Origin: Hemicentrotus pulcherrimus
Taxonomy: Eukaryota > Echinodermata > Echinoidea > Camarodonta > Strongylocentrotidae
DNA: 11,917 nt
Reading direction: 5' to 3'
Assembly: GCA_003118195.1 (NCBI GenBank)
Contig: BEXV01000270.1
Location: forward strand, 28,569-40,485
Numbering within the stretch: position 1 is the stretch's first letter; every line of letters begins with the position of its first letter. This document shows, one piece after another, positions 1 through 9,079 of the stretch. The position numbers and the translations under genes were made by a program. Under the pieces are notes generated by a model. The model saw only the letters and a program-made list of their open reading frames with translations. It was not told the DNA's origin and did not search any database.

Positions 1-1370
1 GGGGGAGGGGTAAAATTTGAAGGAAAAAACAGTTAATGGATTTTCCTTTGATGCTAAGTACATAAGATGTTAAGTAAGATGTTACTGCCATTGGGTTGTG
101 CATTGATGGTAGAAAGTTTAAAGAAAAGGTTAAGTTCTGGATATGGGTGACAAACAACAAATAGTTTGAGGTTTTTAATACTGAATATTCCTACATGTAC
201 ACTGCATGTGATAAATATATTAGCAATGTCACTCAAGAAAGGTTGCTATTTAAGTGCCCTCATGGGCCACATCTAAGATTAATAATAATGTTTTATAACT
301 TTGGATTAAATGTAGTTACCACATGATTATATAATCTCATTTCATTTCTATGTGCATTGTTTAGTGCTTCTCAGTTCTTACTATGTGTGATTTTCATTAA
401 GTTTTGTTATAGTATGGTTATTCCAAGAAATCAAATATTTGAATAGTATTAGTTTTTAAAAAGATGACTACATAACCTTTTCCAAGAATCTCTAGACAGT
501 TGCTTTCACAATATAATACATGACCCGAACCCTACTTTCTCTTTAAGGGGCGTATACATCCATTCAACACAGAGAGGTGGCATTGGTCTAGACAGGGCCA
601 ATCACTGCAAAACTCATTAGCAAGATACTATATTAACTGCTTGCATCTCATGATCATTTATTTGTTATAACTCTCCTATCTTCCAGTGAATTCCATTGTG
701 AGACTTTAATGGTGGTATATTCATATAAAGCACAATGGCTTTAGTCTTTGGTTTTAACCCCTTACTCTTCCAACTACTTTTGTAGAGTATCTCTTTGTTC
801 ATTTTTTTGTAGAGCAATATCAAACTTTTCATCCTGAAAAAAATTGCAATAATTCTATATGGCTATATATATCAAGAGAAAAAATCCTTTCATTTGGATT
901 TAGTTTGATATTCATTTCATTCAATCGCTTTGTTAAAGAATTAAAAATCATACACAGTTGTAAGCTTGGCACTTTACACTCTATAGATCAGTGGTCAACT
1001 TGAAATGTAAACCTGGTTTTACTTAGTCTCCAGTTTCAGTATGGAATGGGTTAATAGAGCGAGGAGAGAAATTGACACCTGGAGAAGAGCTTCTCTGCAT
1101 TCCTGAGCTCATCTGATGATGGGCATAAATCAGATTGATTTGATGTTGTGATGGTGGAAGGGTGCAGGTCAGGGCAATGAGGGTTTTCTCACGCAGGGTC
1201 ATCGGAGGACAATCAACATGCTTTCATCATCCAATAATCATGTCCGACTTTCAGGTTCAATAATTTAACTTTCGACCCTTGCAATGAATCATTTTTCAAC
1301 TCCATGGGATCTTTTATAACCTTCAACAACAAAATTTTACATTACTTTTTTTTCTTCTTCAAATGTCATT
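1..1370. other. AT-rich non-coding stretch, no gene seen
   Basis: I see no coding region here. Open frames are short and have no recognisable motifs. Two 3' splice-site-like strings occur (ending near 545 and 686), each followed by a modest open frame of about 18 to 41 codons without a convincing donor, so neither is called an exon. A small inverted repeat GAAGAG-type hairpin lies at 1082-1095 (GAGAAG, two-base spacer, CTTCTC). The very first bases are G-rich. Confidence 0.6.
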
Positions 1371-2019
1371 TTATCTATTAATTCTTTTTAAATTAAAGAC
1401 CAAAATATAAGGGGGTGGGACAGGGGTTATTTCGATTAGTTTAGGGGGCGAAGTCAACTTTAGTGTCCACTGCCCACCCTCCAAATTCACTCTTGTGAAT
1501 AAGGCGTTTCCATACCCACATACTAGAAATGTAGAATATTTCTTAGGGGATAGATTTTCATAGACTTTTGCTACTAGCCCCCAACATGCTGAGGGTCTCA
1601 GGGGCAATAATACCCTCTGAACTTTTGAAAGATGCACCAGAGCCCCATTGTAATACTTTTATAATGTTTTCCGAAAATATCCTACTTGTACTGTAGGAAA
1701 ATATTGCATTTTAAACGAGCCCTACTACCGGTATTCCTAAGGAATAGCCCCTCCCCATGAAAAAAGGAGTTAATATGAGCTCAAGCCCTGCTGCCCTCAG
1801 CAAGCCACAATAGCTTAATGATGAACTTGTTACTTGACATTGAACGATGCAGTTAAGAGGTTAATAGGGTCGTAAGGAAAAGGAATATAAATGCGTTTAC
1901 CAGAGGATGCTGATGCTAGCATTTTGAAATGTAACTCCCACCCTAAGCAATGACTCATCGCTGCAAGCTGCTTGTTTTGAGCTGTTAATGTGATACATGA
2001 ATAGATTGAAATGAAATGG
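1371..2019. other. Non-coding stretch with G-rich patch
   Basis: An 88-codon open frame exists on the minus strand at 1371-1637, but its product shows no domain, signal peptide or family resemblance that I can recognise, so it is not called a gene. The plus strand carries clustered G-runs at about 1410-1450 (GGGGG, GGG, GGGG, GGGGG), compatible with G-quadruplex formation, although the last loop is long. The string CTACCGGTA is at 1725-1733. It recurs at 8108 and 9601. Confidence 0.5.
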
Positions 2020-2084
2020 TAGGATACTGCTCTGTGGTTATGGCAAATGTTAGGATACTGCTCTGTGGTTATGGCAAATGTTAG
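2020..2084. repeat. 31-bp perfect tandem duplication
   Basis: Two identical 31-bp copies abut exactly at 2020-2050 and 2051-2081, and a three-base start of a further copy (TAG) follows. Each copy begins TAGGATACTGCTCTG and ends GGCAAATGT. Perfect identity implies a recent duplication, or an assembly artefact. No open frame spans it convincingly. Confidence 0.95.
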
Positions 2085-2507
2085 AGAAACTTTATTTTAA
2101 AAACTCAGCTCTCACTGTTTTCAAATAGACTTTCTTTTTGGAACAATGAATAGGATATTGAACATTTTCAGGATGCACAATCTTTGCACATGCCATTGAA
2201 TCCACAATTTCTTTCATCCCATTCAACTAATGACTTAATTACATAGCAATATTATTTCTTGTAGTCCTGTTTATTTCATTTTATTTGGTTATTGTTTTTA
2301 AGGGAATTCTGTTTGTCTTTTATTTAAATGTACCTAATTTACTTTTGTTTGCAAGTCTTTTATCTGATATGTGATTAGTATATGTCCATTAATGGAAATG
2401 AGTATTGAAAGTAAATTTTATTTTGAATGTTGATTGTGTAAATCCAATTTACAGGTCAAGAACTAAATTTTCTCAAAACTCACCAAGGTCATTGATCAGG
2501 GGCACTA
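2085..2507. other. AT-rich stretch, nothing recognisable
   Basis: This interval is strongly T- and A-rich and holds no open frame above 60 codons, no tRNA-like boxes and no terminal-repeat pairs that I can see. Confidence 0.5.
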
Positions 2508-2590
2508 TTGTAAATCAAATCCAAAACGTGCCCATTGTATTTTTGGAAGGGAGGGGTAGGAGGGGGATTTAGTTCGTGATTGATTTACAA
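2508..2590. repeat. 11-bp perfect inverted repeat enclosing a G-rich tract
   Basis: TTGTAAATCAA at 2508-2518 is the exact reverse complement of TTGATTTACAA at 2580-2590. The 61-bp spacer holds a purine-only G-rich tract at about 2545-2566 with runs of three to five Gs. The arms may be the ends of a very small mobile-element remnant. No target duplication was recognised, so this remains a structural call only. Confidence 0.5.
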
Positions 2591-2676
2591 ACCTCATTGA
2601 ATTTGAGGGTCATTCAAATGTATCTTCAAATATGCCTTCCTCCTCTTTTATGATAGGGACATCAAATTAAAGCTAT

Positions 2677-2727
2677 AGATCAATTAGTCAAGGAGACCAA
2701 TTAGGGGAGCAGACCAATTAATGACAC
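2677..2727. repeat. 17-bp degenerate tandem repeat, three copies
   Basis: Three head-to-tail 17-bp units start at 2677, 2694 and 2711. The shared core is AGAYCAATTA, identical in units 2 and 3 (AGACCAATTA) and one base different in unit 1. The last seven bases of each unit have diverged, so this array looks older than the perfect duplications elsewhere in the window. Confidence 0.8.
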
Positions 2728-3137
2728 TCAATTGACGCAAAATTGGCTATGTTCACATTGGACATTTGTAAGTGACAAACTTTTGGTTTGGGAGACATGT
2801 AAATTCAAATAATGGCCTACTAACAACAACGCAGGTTGACACGGCCACCCGACTGTAACAACTGTTGTAAACTACTGGCTGGTGAAACCTCATAGTTCCT
2901 TGCATCCACACTGTACAAAATAACTTTGTGTGAGAATCTTCCCCTCGCTGCTCGTAGTTATAGCATAGCATTAATCATTACATCGCTTGGGAATTATAAC
3001 TTTGAGTGAACTTAAATTTTCAAAGTACCTTTTATTTTATTTAGGAATCTTACCTAGTAGATTTCCAGTTAACAACTTTTTCATAAATATATGAAGCTGA
3101 AAAATAAACATGGTTCGTGATATTTCTTTTTCATCAG
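2728..3137. other. Non-coding stretch with one GTTCACAT-type dispersed motif
   Basis: The minus strand has a 72-codon open frame at 2753-2971 without any recognisable domain. It is probably chance. At 2751-2773 lies a 23-bp string beginning GTTCACAT and ending TTGTAAGT that matches 19 of 23 positions at 3710-3732, suggesting a dispersed repeat. Confidence 0.45.
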
Positions 3138-3173
3138 GACTTATACCCATGAATGACAATATGACATACCCAG
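3138..3173 (+). other. Possible 36-nt microexon (weak)
   Basis: A good acceptor-like string (TTTCTTTTTCATCAG, ending at 3137) precedes this segment, and CAG/GTACAT follows it. One of the three frames is open across it (two bases, then LIPMNDNMTYP, then one base), giving symmetric phase-1 borders as in a skippable microexon. The donor is weak (GTACAT rather than GTRAGT), the segment is short enough to be open by chance, and there is no neighbouring exon to support it. I do not recognise the peptide. Confidence 0.15.
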
Positions 3174-3265
3174 GTACATGAAGTTTTTCAATAATAAGCT
3201 TTTGACACATGAATTAATATTTACCAAATATTATATTAATCGCTCCTTATGAACTGCACATAATC

Positions 3266-3304
3266 ACCTACCTGCTATAATTACCTACCTGCTATAATTA
3301 CCTA
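3266..3304. repeat. 17-bp perfect tandem duplication
   Basis: Two identical copies of ACCTACCTGCTATAATT lie at 3266-3282 and 3283-3299, followed by ACCTA, the start of a third copy. No coding frame is involved. Confidence 0.95.
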
Positions 3305-3575
3305 AAAGAGTGTAATGTAATTTACATTTTTTAACCCCCCTGTACTCAGAAATACAGATCATACTGGAAAATACATACAACATACTAGGAAATAATACCA
3401 CTGCAGTTTGTATCACAGAACTTGCCCCAAATTTTGAAATAAATTGCATTTCACAACCCGATTAGTATTGTATATGGAAAATGTGTTCATGAATGTAGAA
3501 TAAAATTTGTTTCTCAACCGCATATTTGCATAACTAAGCAGCTCCTGAAATGCCTGATTTCTACCCAGTAATTCT
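3305..3575. other. AT-rich stretch, nothing recognisable
   Basis: A 60-codon minus-strand frame at 3413-3595 runs through this interval but has no recognisable protein features. No repeats or RNA signatures were seen. Confidence 0.45.
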
Positions 3576-3623
3576 CTTATCTGGATAAGCCTCAATCCCC
3601 AATCCTACTTATCTATGGATAAG
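3576..3623. promoter_or_regulatory. Two palindromic paired GATA sites
   Basis: CTTATC-TG-GATAAG at 3576-3589 and CTTATC-TATG-GATAAG at 3608-3623 each place two GATA-factor cores (WGATAR) back to back, giving four cores in 48 bp. A fifth CTTATCT follows at about 3860-3866. GATA factors bind such palindromic pairs in animals, which is known for the family. A regulatory role here is inference, since there is no mapped promoter or gene nearby. Confidence 0.3.
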
Positions 3624-3709
3624 CTCTCCTCGCTGACATTGTTGACATATTTGTGGCAGTTGATATGCAGTCATAGAGATAAATAGACTGGCAATGCAAC
3701 TCAAGTTAT

Positions 3710-4270
3710 GTTCACATGGCACTGTTGTAAGTTTAAAGTTTGCAAAACCTAAAAATGATGAACTACGATTAACAAACTTATGACGATGGTTCACATGGGA
3801 CCGAAACAACAGGTATTCAAAGTTTCAAACTACAAGCCTAGAAAGCAATCCTTTTAAAGCTTATCTGTACTACTTTATAGGAGGTATTAGACTACCCTGC
3901 AAGGTCACTGGACATAAGAAAAAGAGGATCATGGGGGACCAATGGCTACCGATTAGGCATTGTTTTCTATCTAGAGGGAGCAAGTAGGTACAATAGGACA
4001 GTGTGGCTGTAACTTGAAGCTGACACAACTCAAAGTTAAATGCGTCCACACCATTTCAAGTGACAACGTCCCCCTCCCCTACTACTTGTAGATATATCTA
4101 GCACTGATCGTTCATGGTTTGTAACTTCAAGTAAACTTAGCTTTCGTACCTAAAAGTGCATACGCAGATGTCTTACAATGTATATATATTCCCTTTACTT
4201 GTAACTACAAAATAGCTTAAAAGTTTAAAACTATGACCTAAACTTATAGTTGATGGACCGTTGTGTGAAC
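3710..4270. repeat. Cluster of GTTCACAT-type motifs, possible degraded mobile element
   Basis: GTTCACAT starts at 3710 and again at 3789 on the plus strand, and the related GTTCACAC is read on the minus strand from 4270 back to 4263. The sequence next to the 3789 copy (GGGACC) and next to the 4270 copy (GGTCC on the minus strand) is also similar. Facing motifs about 560 bp apart could be eroded ends of a non-autonomous element, but the match is short and the ends do not align far inward. A 66-codon minus frame at 3609-3809 is considered chance. Confidence 0.25.
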
Positions 4271-4707
4271 CTGACTTCTGATTAGTGATAAGTGATTACA
4301 CTGTACCCATTCCACATACATGTACATGCATAGTATGTTGGTCATGCACTCTAGTCTTCAGTAACCAACTCTAAGTCGGATTTAAAAGCTAAAAATTCAA
4401 GTAATTTTAGACTATTCATAAATTCCACATCAATAACATAAAACCTCCTTGATAATAGAAAATATGACTGATTTGAATCAATATTTGATGCCTTTTAAAG
4501 TAACTTTTACAAATATTTTTATAGATGCTAATGGCTTTCCATAATTGTTAAGTCCAACTTAGAGATCTTTGTGAAACACCCCCAGCTCATGAAGTCTGTT
4601 TAGTGTTGGCTTACATTATCTGATAGATATTGTTTGAACTCTGAGTCTGGGGGTCCAATAACAGTAAGAATTTGATATGGGGCAAGTCTAAGCTAGTTTG
4701 TCTGATA
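4271..4707. other. Non-coding stretch, no gene seen
   Basis: TACATGTA palindromes occur at 4317 within a run of alternating purine-pyrimidine sequence. Otherwise I see AT-rich DNA without open frames of note. Confidence 0.5.
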
Positions 4708-4787
4708 TAATGTCCTTTGGCAAATACTAATGTCCTTTGGCAAATAGTAATGTCCTTTGGCAAATACTAATGTCTGTTGGCAAGACA
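4708..4787. repeat. 20-bp tandem repeat, four copies
   Basis: Units start at 4708, 4728, 4748 and 4768. Units 1 and 3 are identical (TAATGTCCTTTGGCAAATAC), unit 2 differs at the last base, and unit 4 is degenerate (TAATGTCTGTTGGCAAGACA). The alternation of identical units 1 and 3 suggests two-unit duplication. The unit contains a near-palindrome, TTTGGCAAA. Confidence 0.95.
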
Positions 4788-5017
4788 TTAAACTACATTT
4801 GCCACACTCGACTCAGGTGATGTACATGTAAATGGGTACCTGGCAGGAATTAATTCTTTGAAATGCTAGAGAGCTGTATAAATGTCAGCCATGCTAAAGC
4901 CTGGTAATAAATGTGGAGCGCCAGGAGTGTCAAGTCTGACAAACATGGGTGCAATACAAGAACTCACTATTATTATTATACATCACTAATATTTCAGTAT
5001 ATACATGTATCTGCCTT
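4788..5017. other. Non-coding stretch with TACATGTA sites
   Basis: TACATGTA is present at 4823 and 5002, with a short ATT-type run near 4968-4980. A 68-codon plus frame at 4949-5155 begins here but has no recognisable protein features. Confidence 0.4.
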
Positions 5018-5041
5018 TTTTATTCAAGCTTTTATTCAAGG
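5018..5041. repeat. 12-bp tandem duplication
   Basis: TTTTATTCAAGC at 5018-5029 is followed directly by TTTTATTCAAGG at 5030-5041, eleven of twelve bases identical. Confidence 0.85.
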
Positions 5042-6002
5042 CTTAACACTAGCAGGTGGCCAGGACACATGAGCATCAAAAAATCTCAAAATGTTTACAT
5101 GGTCATAGGGCTTGTGCATACAGACTCAATTTTAATATATCTGGACCCCTATTAACTTTAAATACCCCCTATACAAAAAGTAAGTGTGGACTGTGGAGCC
5201 CTGTTTTATCAGATATAATTTGAAGTGAAAAGACACATTTGATAGTAATTTGTTTTGAGAACTTTGCTCCACCCTACATGTAGTCCAACCTCCATACAAT
5301 ATTTGATGATGTTGGCCTACATTTTTACAACAAACTTTGCAAAGTATTCCTAGGTTGCGTGTTGGCAATACATGTGCATGCAGGCCAATAGTAATAGACA
5401 TTAGACAAAGGCAGTATTCTGTAAATGCATGGTGCAAGTAGGCCAATCATGGAGTCCATTATTATAGATATTTTTAGTAATGTAGTAAAGCATCTTTTTT
5501 TCATAGACAAAAATATCTCTGTGTTGTAAACTAGACCCCACACTGACTGCGAAAGTTCAATCAATTTTTATAATATTAGAAACCTGAAATACAGCCAAGT
5601 AGCTCTAAAAACCCATTGATTTTATCATTTGATGTGATACTCCCCTCCTAAAACTAGCATTCATCTACACTGTAAGTTACAAATACAAAGGCAATAATTG
5701 AAGCATCATCTTGACTTAATCCTCCTTTAGATCCAATGTAATTCATTATTATATCTGATCCTGATGCATTGATTTTATGTCATGATTGATTAGACACAGA
5801 CAGGTTGGTGTCATGGGAGAAAGACATCTCTGCAATGGTTGGCTTGCTTTGCATGGTCTGTCTGTCTGTCATTCATTTGAAGTGAAAATGAAGCTCTTAT
5901 TTCAAATATTTCAGAGTAGACAAGACAAATGAATGTGTTTGACTACACTCCCCTCCCATTCACATTAGGGAGAATTATTGTATAGGCTAAAAATGTATGA
6001 TA
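5042..6002. other. Non-coding stretch, no gene seen
   Basis: Two overlapping minus-strand frames (104 codons at 5132-5446 and 79 codons at 5325-5564) lie in different phases. Neither has a recognisable domain, and their overlap argues that both are chance. TACATGTA is at 5275, and a short GTCT microsatellite (15 bp) is at 5856-5870. Confidence 0.5.
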
Positions 6003-6042
6003 TGCATGTACATGCATGTAAGCACTTTTCTCTCTCTTTCAG
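6003..6042 (+). other. Nested palindromes followed by a splice-acceptor-like tract
   Basis: TGCATGTACATGCA (6003-6016) and TACATGCATGTA (6009-6020) are overlapping perfect palindromes. A strong acceptor-like string TTTTCTCTCTCTTTCAG ends at 6042. All three frames after it stop within 14 codons, so at best it would precede a very short or untranslated exon. The palindromes are certain and the splice site is only a possibility. Confidence 0.35.
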
Positions 6043-6514
6043 TGGATTACAAAAGAAACATTCTCACATGAAACAGTGATTTGATCTTTTCAAAAGGAAA
6101 CTTGATGAAGCCTAAAGAGTAAAGAATCAAGTACTTGTGTGAAATTATAAATACATATGTAGCAAATACCATGTATAAAACGGACAGGGCCTAGCTGCAC
6201 TGATATGACCTGTATGTCAGCTTTAGCCTTTAATTTCTTACACTATACACTATAGCAATGTCCATGACAAAAGCTGATGCTAAATATGGTATGGTGTAAG
6301 CTGAACTCCCCAAAAACTAATTTCTTCATCTTTCTAACTTTTTAAAAAATGATACTCTTATTTCATACATACACCTATATGCCCCTTTTGCTAAAATAGA
6401 ATGTCTCTTTGTTCAAGTTTTGCAGAAATGCTCTCTTGTGTGAATGTTCTATCTGAATAGTCTTTACACAATTCACAACAATCTTTGTTCGGGTCGACAA
6501 CATGGTGGGGGGCT
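6043..6514. other. Non-coding stretch, nothing recognisable
   Basis: No long open frame, repeat pair or RNA signature was seen in this interval. Confidence 0.5.
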
Positions 6515-6536
6515 AGTTGGGGAACAGTTGGGGAAC
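6515..6536. repeat. 11-bp perfect tandem duplication
   Basis: AGTTGGGGAAC occurs twice head to tail at 6515-6525 and 6526-6536, just after a GGTGGGGGGC run. Confidence 0.9.
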
Positions 6537-7598
6537 AACAGAAGTAAACGTGTGAGCTATCTATCTATAGACAAGTTAACAATGCTCTTTGAATAAAATA
6601 CAAGAGGAGGGGATTATATACTCATGCTTGGATTTTTAATATTAATGAATATGGCATCATTGTAGCCCCCTGCAGTCTTTTTTGGAGTTTTTTGGTAGAT
6701 ATTTCAAAAGTGCAGCAAAGAATAGACCTACTTTGTCATGGAAAGGGATACAGTGTGGGAGGCAATGAGAGGGCAAGTGGAAAACTGAAGAAAGAAGAAA
6801 AAAATATACTGGTAGAGCTTTAGAAACTTGGAAAAATAAGGATGCATACAAATTGTTCACATTCCGCACATAACAAACAAATAAAAAACAATTATTCACA
6901 TATAAGGGTACAGTGTAACTGCTTACTACTACATGTAGTCTAGTGCTCAGACTTTGTAAAGTACACATATTGGATCGTTGATAAGAGCAATTTGAAGGAG
7001 GGCTGTCCCATGAACTATACATCATAAAATACAATGTATTTGTTTACATTTTTGTGCTCACCTCAAATTCTGAACAAATCTTGCAGTTTGTTGCATTGCT
7101 TCCCTATTCCTACCTTTATGGACTTGTAAGATACTCATTTTTTACACCAGGGACAATCATATTGGCAACATGACATTCAACAAATAATACACCTTAAAAA
7201 AAACTTATTTGATCTAAACTCATTTATTCATAGCACTAACACCATTATGATAGTGTGCAGTATTATTATCGCTATCAGTGAGTAGGGCTGGGCTTTTTCA
7301 TGATTACACGTGCATGCAAGCACATTACTGGTCACTGCTACAAAATATGCCTGTATAACAAACAGAGTGATGACTGACACTCCTGCAATTTCTGATCATT
7401 CTTTTCTAGCTAAATCACAACTCCATTTCTTCCTCCATTGAAATGTGTAAAGCATGTAGCAATTTGTGTGGTTAGACTGTGCCTGTTGTTCCCACTTCCT
7501 AGCAGCCTATTGTTCCTCGCATTCCATTCTGTTGTGCACTCCAATCCCATCTGAGTGGGCTCTCTTGTTCCCAGAAGCAAGCAAGAAACGTTTAAAGG
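6537..7598. other. Non-coding stretch containing the longest open frame (doubtful)
   Basis: The longest frame in the window, 125 codons, is on the minus strand at 6657-7034. Its product is rich in Phe, Leu, Ser and Cys and resembles translated AT-rich DNA. I recognise no domain. Within it, a minus-strand acceptor-like tract (pyrimidine-rich, then CAG) occurs near 6785-6810, so a small exon there cannot be excluded. A 12-bp perfect palindrome ACTACATGTAGT is at 6928-6939. Confidence 0.35.
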
Positions 7599-7624
7599 AA
7601 CGATTTAGCCTAACGATTTAGCCT
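7599..7624. repeat. 13-bp perfect tandem duplication
   Basis: AACGATTTAGCCT is repeated exactly at 7599-7611 and 7612-7624. Confidence 0.95.
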
Positions 7625-7740
7625 GGCTCCATTCTCTACCACAGTGAAAGGAAAATATAAGTGGATGTGTGTGTACATGTATATTGGGTTTTTACAGACG
7701 TGTATCAATCAGATACATGTATGATTTATCATTACTTATG

Positions 7741-7815
7741 TCTGGGGACCAAACTTTAAACATCATCATCCGAAAGACGCGACTCAGTTTCGAACCTGCG
7801 TCCTCGGCTGAATCA
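7741..7815 (-). mobile_element. Probable tRNA-derived SINE fragment, antisense
   Basis: Read on the minus strand, 7796-7786 gives GGTTCGAAACT, close to the RNA polymerase III box B (GGTTCGANNCC). It is followed by CTTTCGGATGATGTTTAAA and then GGTCCCC. From memory, the order box B, CTTTCGGATG, GTTAAA, GGTCCC resembles tRNA-derived repeats widespread in marine invertebrates. I could not find a clear box A at the expected upstream spacing, so the head is missing or diverged. TGGGGACCAA at 7743-7752 also pairs perfectly with TTGGTCCCCA at 7886-7895, which could instead mark the ends of a small inverted-repeat element. Confidence 0.4.
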
Positions 7816-8286
7816 CAGTAGATTTAAGGGATGGTCATATTTTTACCATTTTCTCACTCGCAAAATTCTGCTTGGTTCTTTACTATTGGTCCCCACTGCT
7901 AGCTTACCCCACTTTATTTTCACATTTGATTTTACCAAAGTGAGCTAGCCCTTCTGATAGTAGTAGTACAGGAAAATATGATCCTGCTTTCTAATTCTGA
8001 AAACCATTTGATTGAAAGAGTCTTCAGCAATGTTTTCTCTAATACAATGCATTTTCTACAGAGAAGGATTCATTGTGTCGCATGATTCCACATGTTATTT
8101 CAATATACTACCGGTAATCCACATTATCAATGTTACCCATGAAATAAAACGCCAGGTGAAAAACAAATAATTTTCCTGATCGCTATTTATTTATATTGCC
8201 AATAGTATGCATGCCTTTGTGGTTCAATGACATAAGGGGGAAGGTATTTCAACCACACAAAAACCAATGGGAAATAAATACTAGAC
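7816..8286. other. Non-coding stretch with one exon-like segment
   Basis: At 8062-8155 a segment bounded by TTTTCTACAG and CAG/GTGAAA is open in one frame for 31 codons, but the borders are not phase-symmetric and the length is well within chance for AT-rich DNA. The translation is not recognised. CTACCGGTA lies at 8108-8116. Confidence 0.35.
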
Positions 8287-8389
8287 AAAATACACATGTT
8301 TACTTCCATTGTATACAAAATATGCAGGCCTTTAAGTAATTCAATTACAGGCCTAGGTACTTATTTCCATTGTTTACATGGTGTATTTT
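8287..8389. repeat. Imperfect palindrome, possible small MITE
   Basis: AAAATACAC (8287-8295) faces its exact reverse complement GTGTATTTT (8381-8389). The centre is GTAATTCAATTAC (8336-8348), flanked by AGGCCT on both sides (8326-8331 and 8349-8354). Between arms and centre, TTCCATTGTATAC (8304-8316) and TTCCATTGTTTAC (8365-8377) are direct repeats with one mismatch. The symmetric design suggests a foldback or MITE remnant, but no target duplication was identified. Confidence 0.4.
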
Positions 8390-8748
8390 ACACACAAGTG
8401 TAAATTCTATCAGAATTGCAAATTTTTAGCCCTTTTCAACACAAAATATGATATACCTTGTGATGATTTTGTGGATCTCACCTTTAAAGTGAGCAACGTC
8501 CTTGTAATCACTAAGGAATGTTTTTTTCTGAGGTAGTCCAAGTTTGGAGAGCCTTGTGTGTCATAAGGTCTTGTGTTAGAATGCATGGTCAAGTGTTATT
8601 TCCCAGCTAGCCTGTATTGTTGGGTCATGACAATGCAACACAATGGCCCTTGAAAGCAAGTTGGGTTTTAAGCTGTTTTCATTAGGAGTGTTGTTCAACC
8701 TAATTGGTGAAGTAAACAACTCTAGTCCATTGAACATGGACATTCAAA
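8390..8748. other. Non-coding stretch, nothing recognisable
   Basis: A 60-codon minus frame at 8410-8592 has no recognisable features. No repeats or RNA signatures were seen. Confidence 0.5.
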
Positions 8749-8783
8749 GGAGAAGCAAGGAACTTTTATGGAGAAGCAAGGAA
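8749..8783. repeat. 14-bp direct repeat with 21-bp period
   Basis: GGAGAAGCAAGGAA is present at 8749-8762 and again at 8770-8783, so one full 21-bp unit is followed by two thirds of a second. The array ends ten bases before the left end of the MITE. Confidence 0.9.
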
Positions 8784-9079
8784 GGGCCAGATACCCTTTT
8801 CTAACTGCACTCTATCGGAGTCACACCAATGAAAATACTGATTTAATTTTCCTGATGTAAACAAAGGTGAAACCGCAGTTTTCCCCCTGTCAGTTTCTAA
8901 CTGCCAGTGAAATTCACTCACTGTGGCGAGCCCTTGCCAGAAGTGAAGAATTATTACATAATTATTAAGCCCGCGCTCCATCTAGCTAGCATGCAGCATG
9001 TTCAACCATAAGTCAACAAACACAGCTGGTTACGATAAAACGCGCGTATACTGCGACCTTTGACCATTTTAATCGCTGT

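Noticed and set aside
521..670. About 49 open codons after an acceptor-like TTTCTCTTTAAG
   Set aside because: No convincing donor or start codon, and length is near chance expectation.
4708..4787. CRISPR array
   Set aside because: The units are directly adjacent 20-bp tandem repeats with no spacers, and the window is eukaryotic in character.
6657..7034. 125-codon minus-strand open frame
   Set aside because: It is the longest in the window but has no domain, biased Phe/Ser/Cys content typical of translated AT-rich DNA, and no neighbouring gene. Not called as a CDS.
7786..7796. Intact tRNA gene
   Set aside because: Only a box B-like sequence is present. No box A or acceptor stem could be built.
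8062..8155. 94-nt exon-like segment with acceptor and donor
   Set aside because: A 31-codon open frame is likely by chance when three frames are considered. The phases are not symmetric and the peptide is unfamiliar.
8766..8981. 71-codon minus-strand frame over the left part of the MITE
   Set aside because: It crosses the transposon boundary and shows no transposase features.
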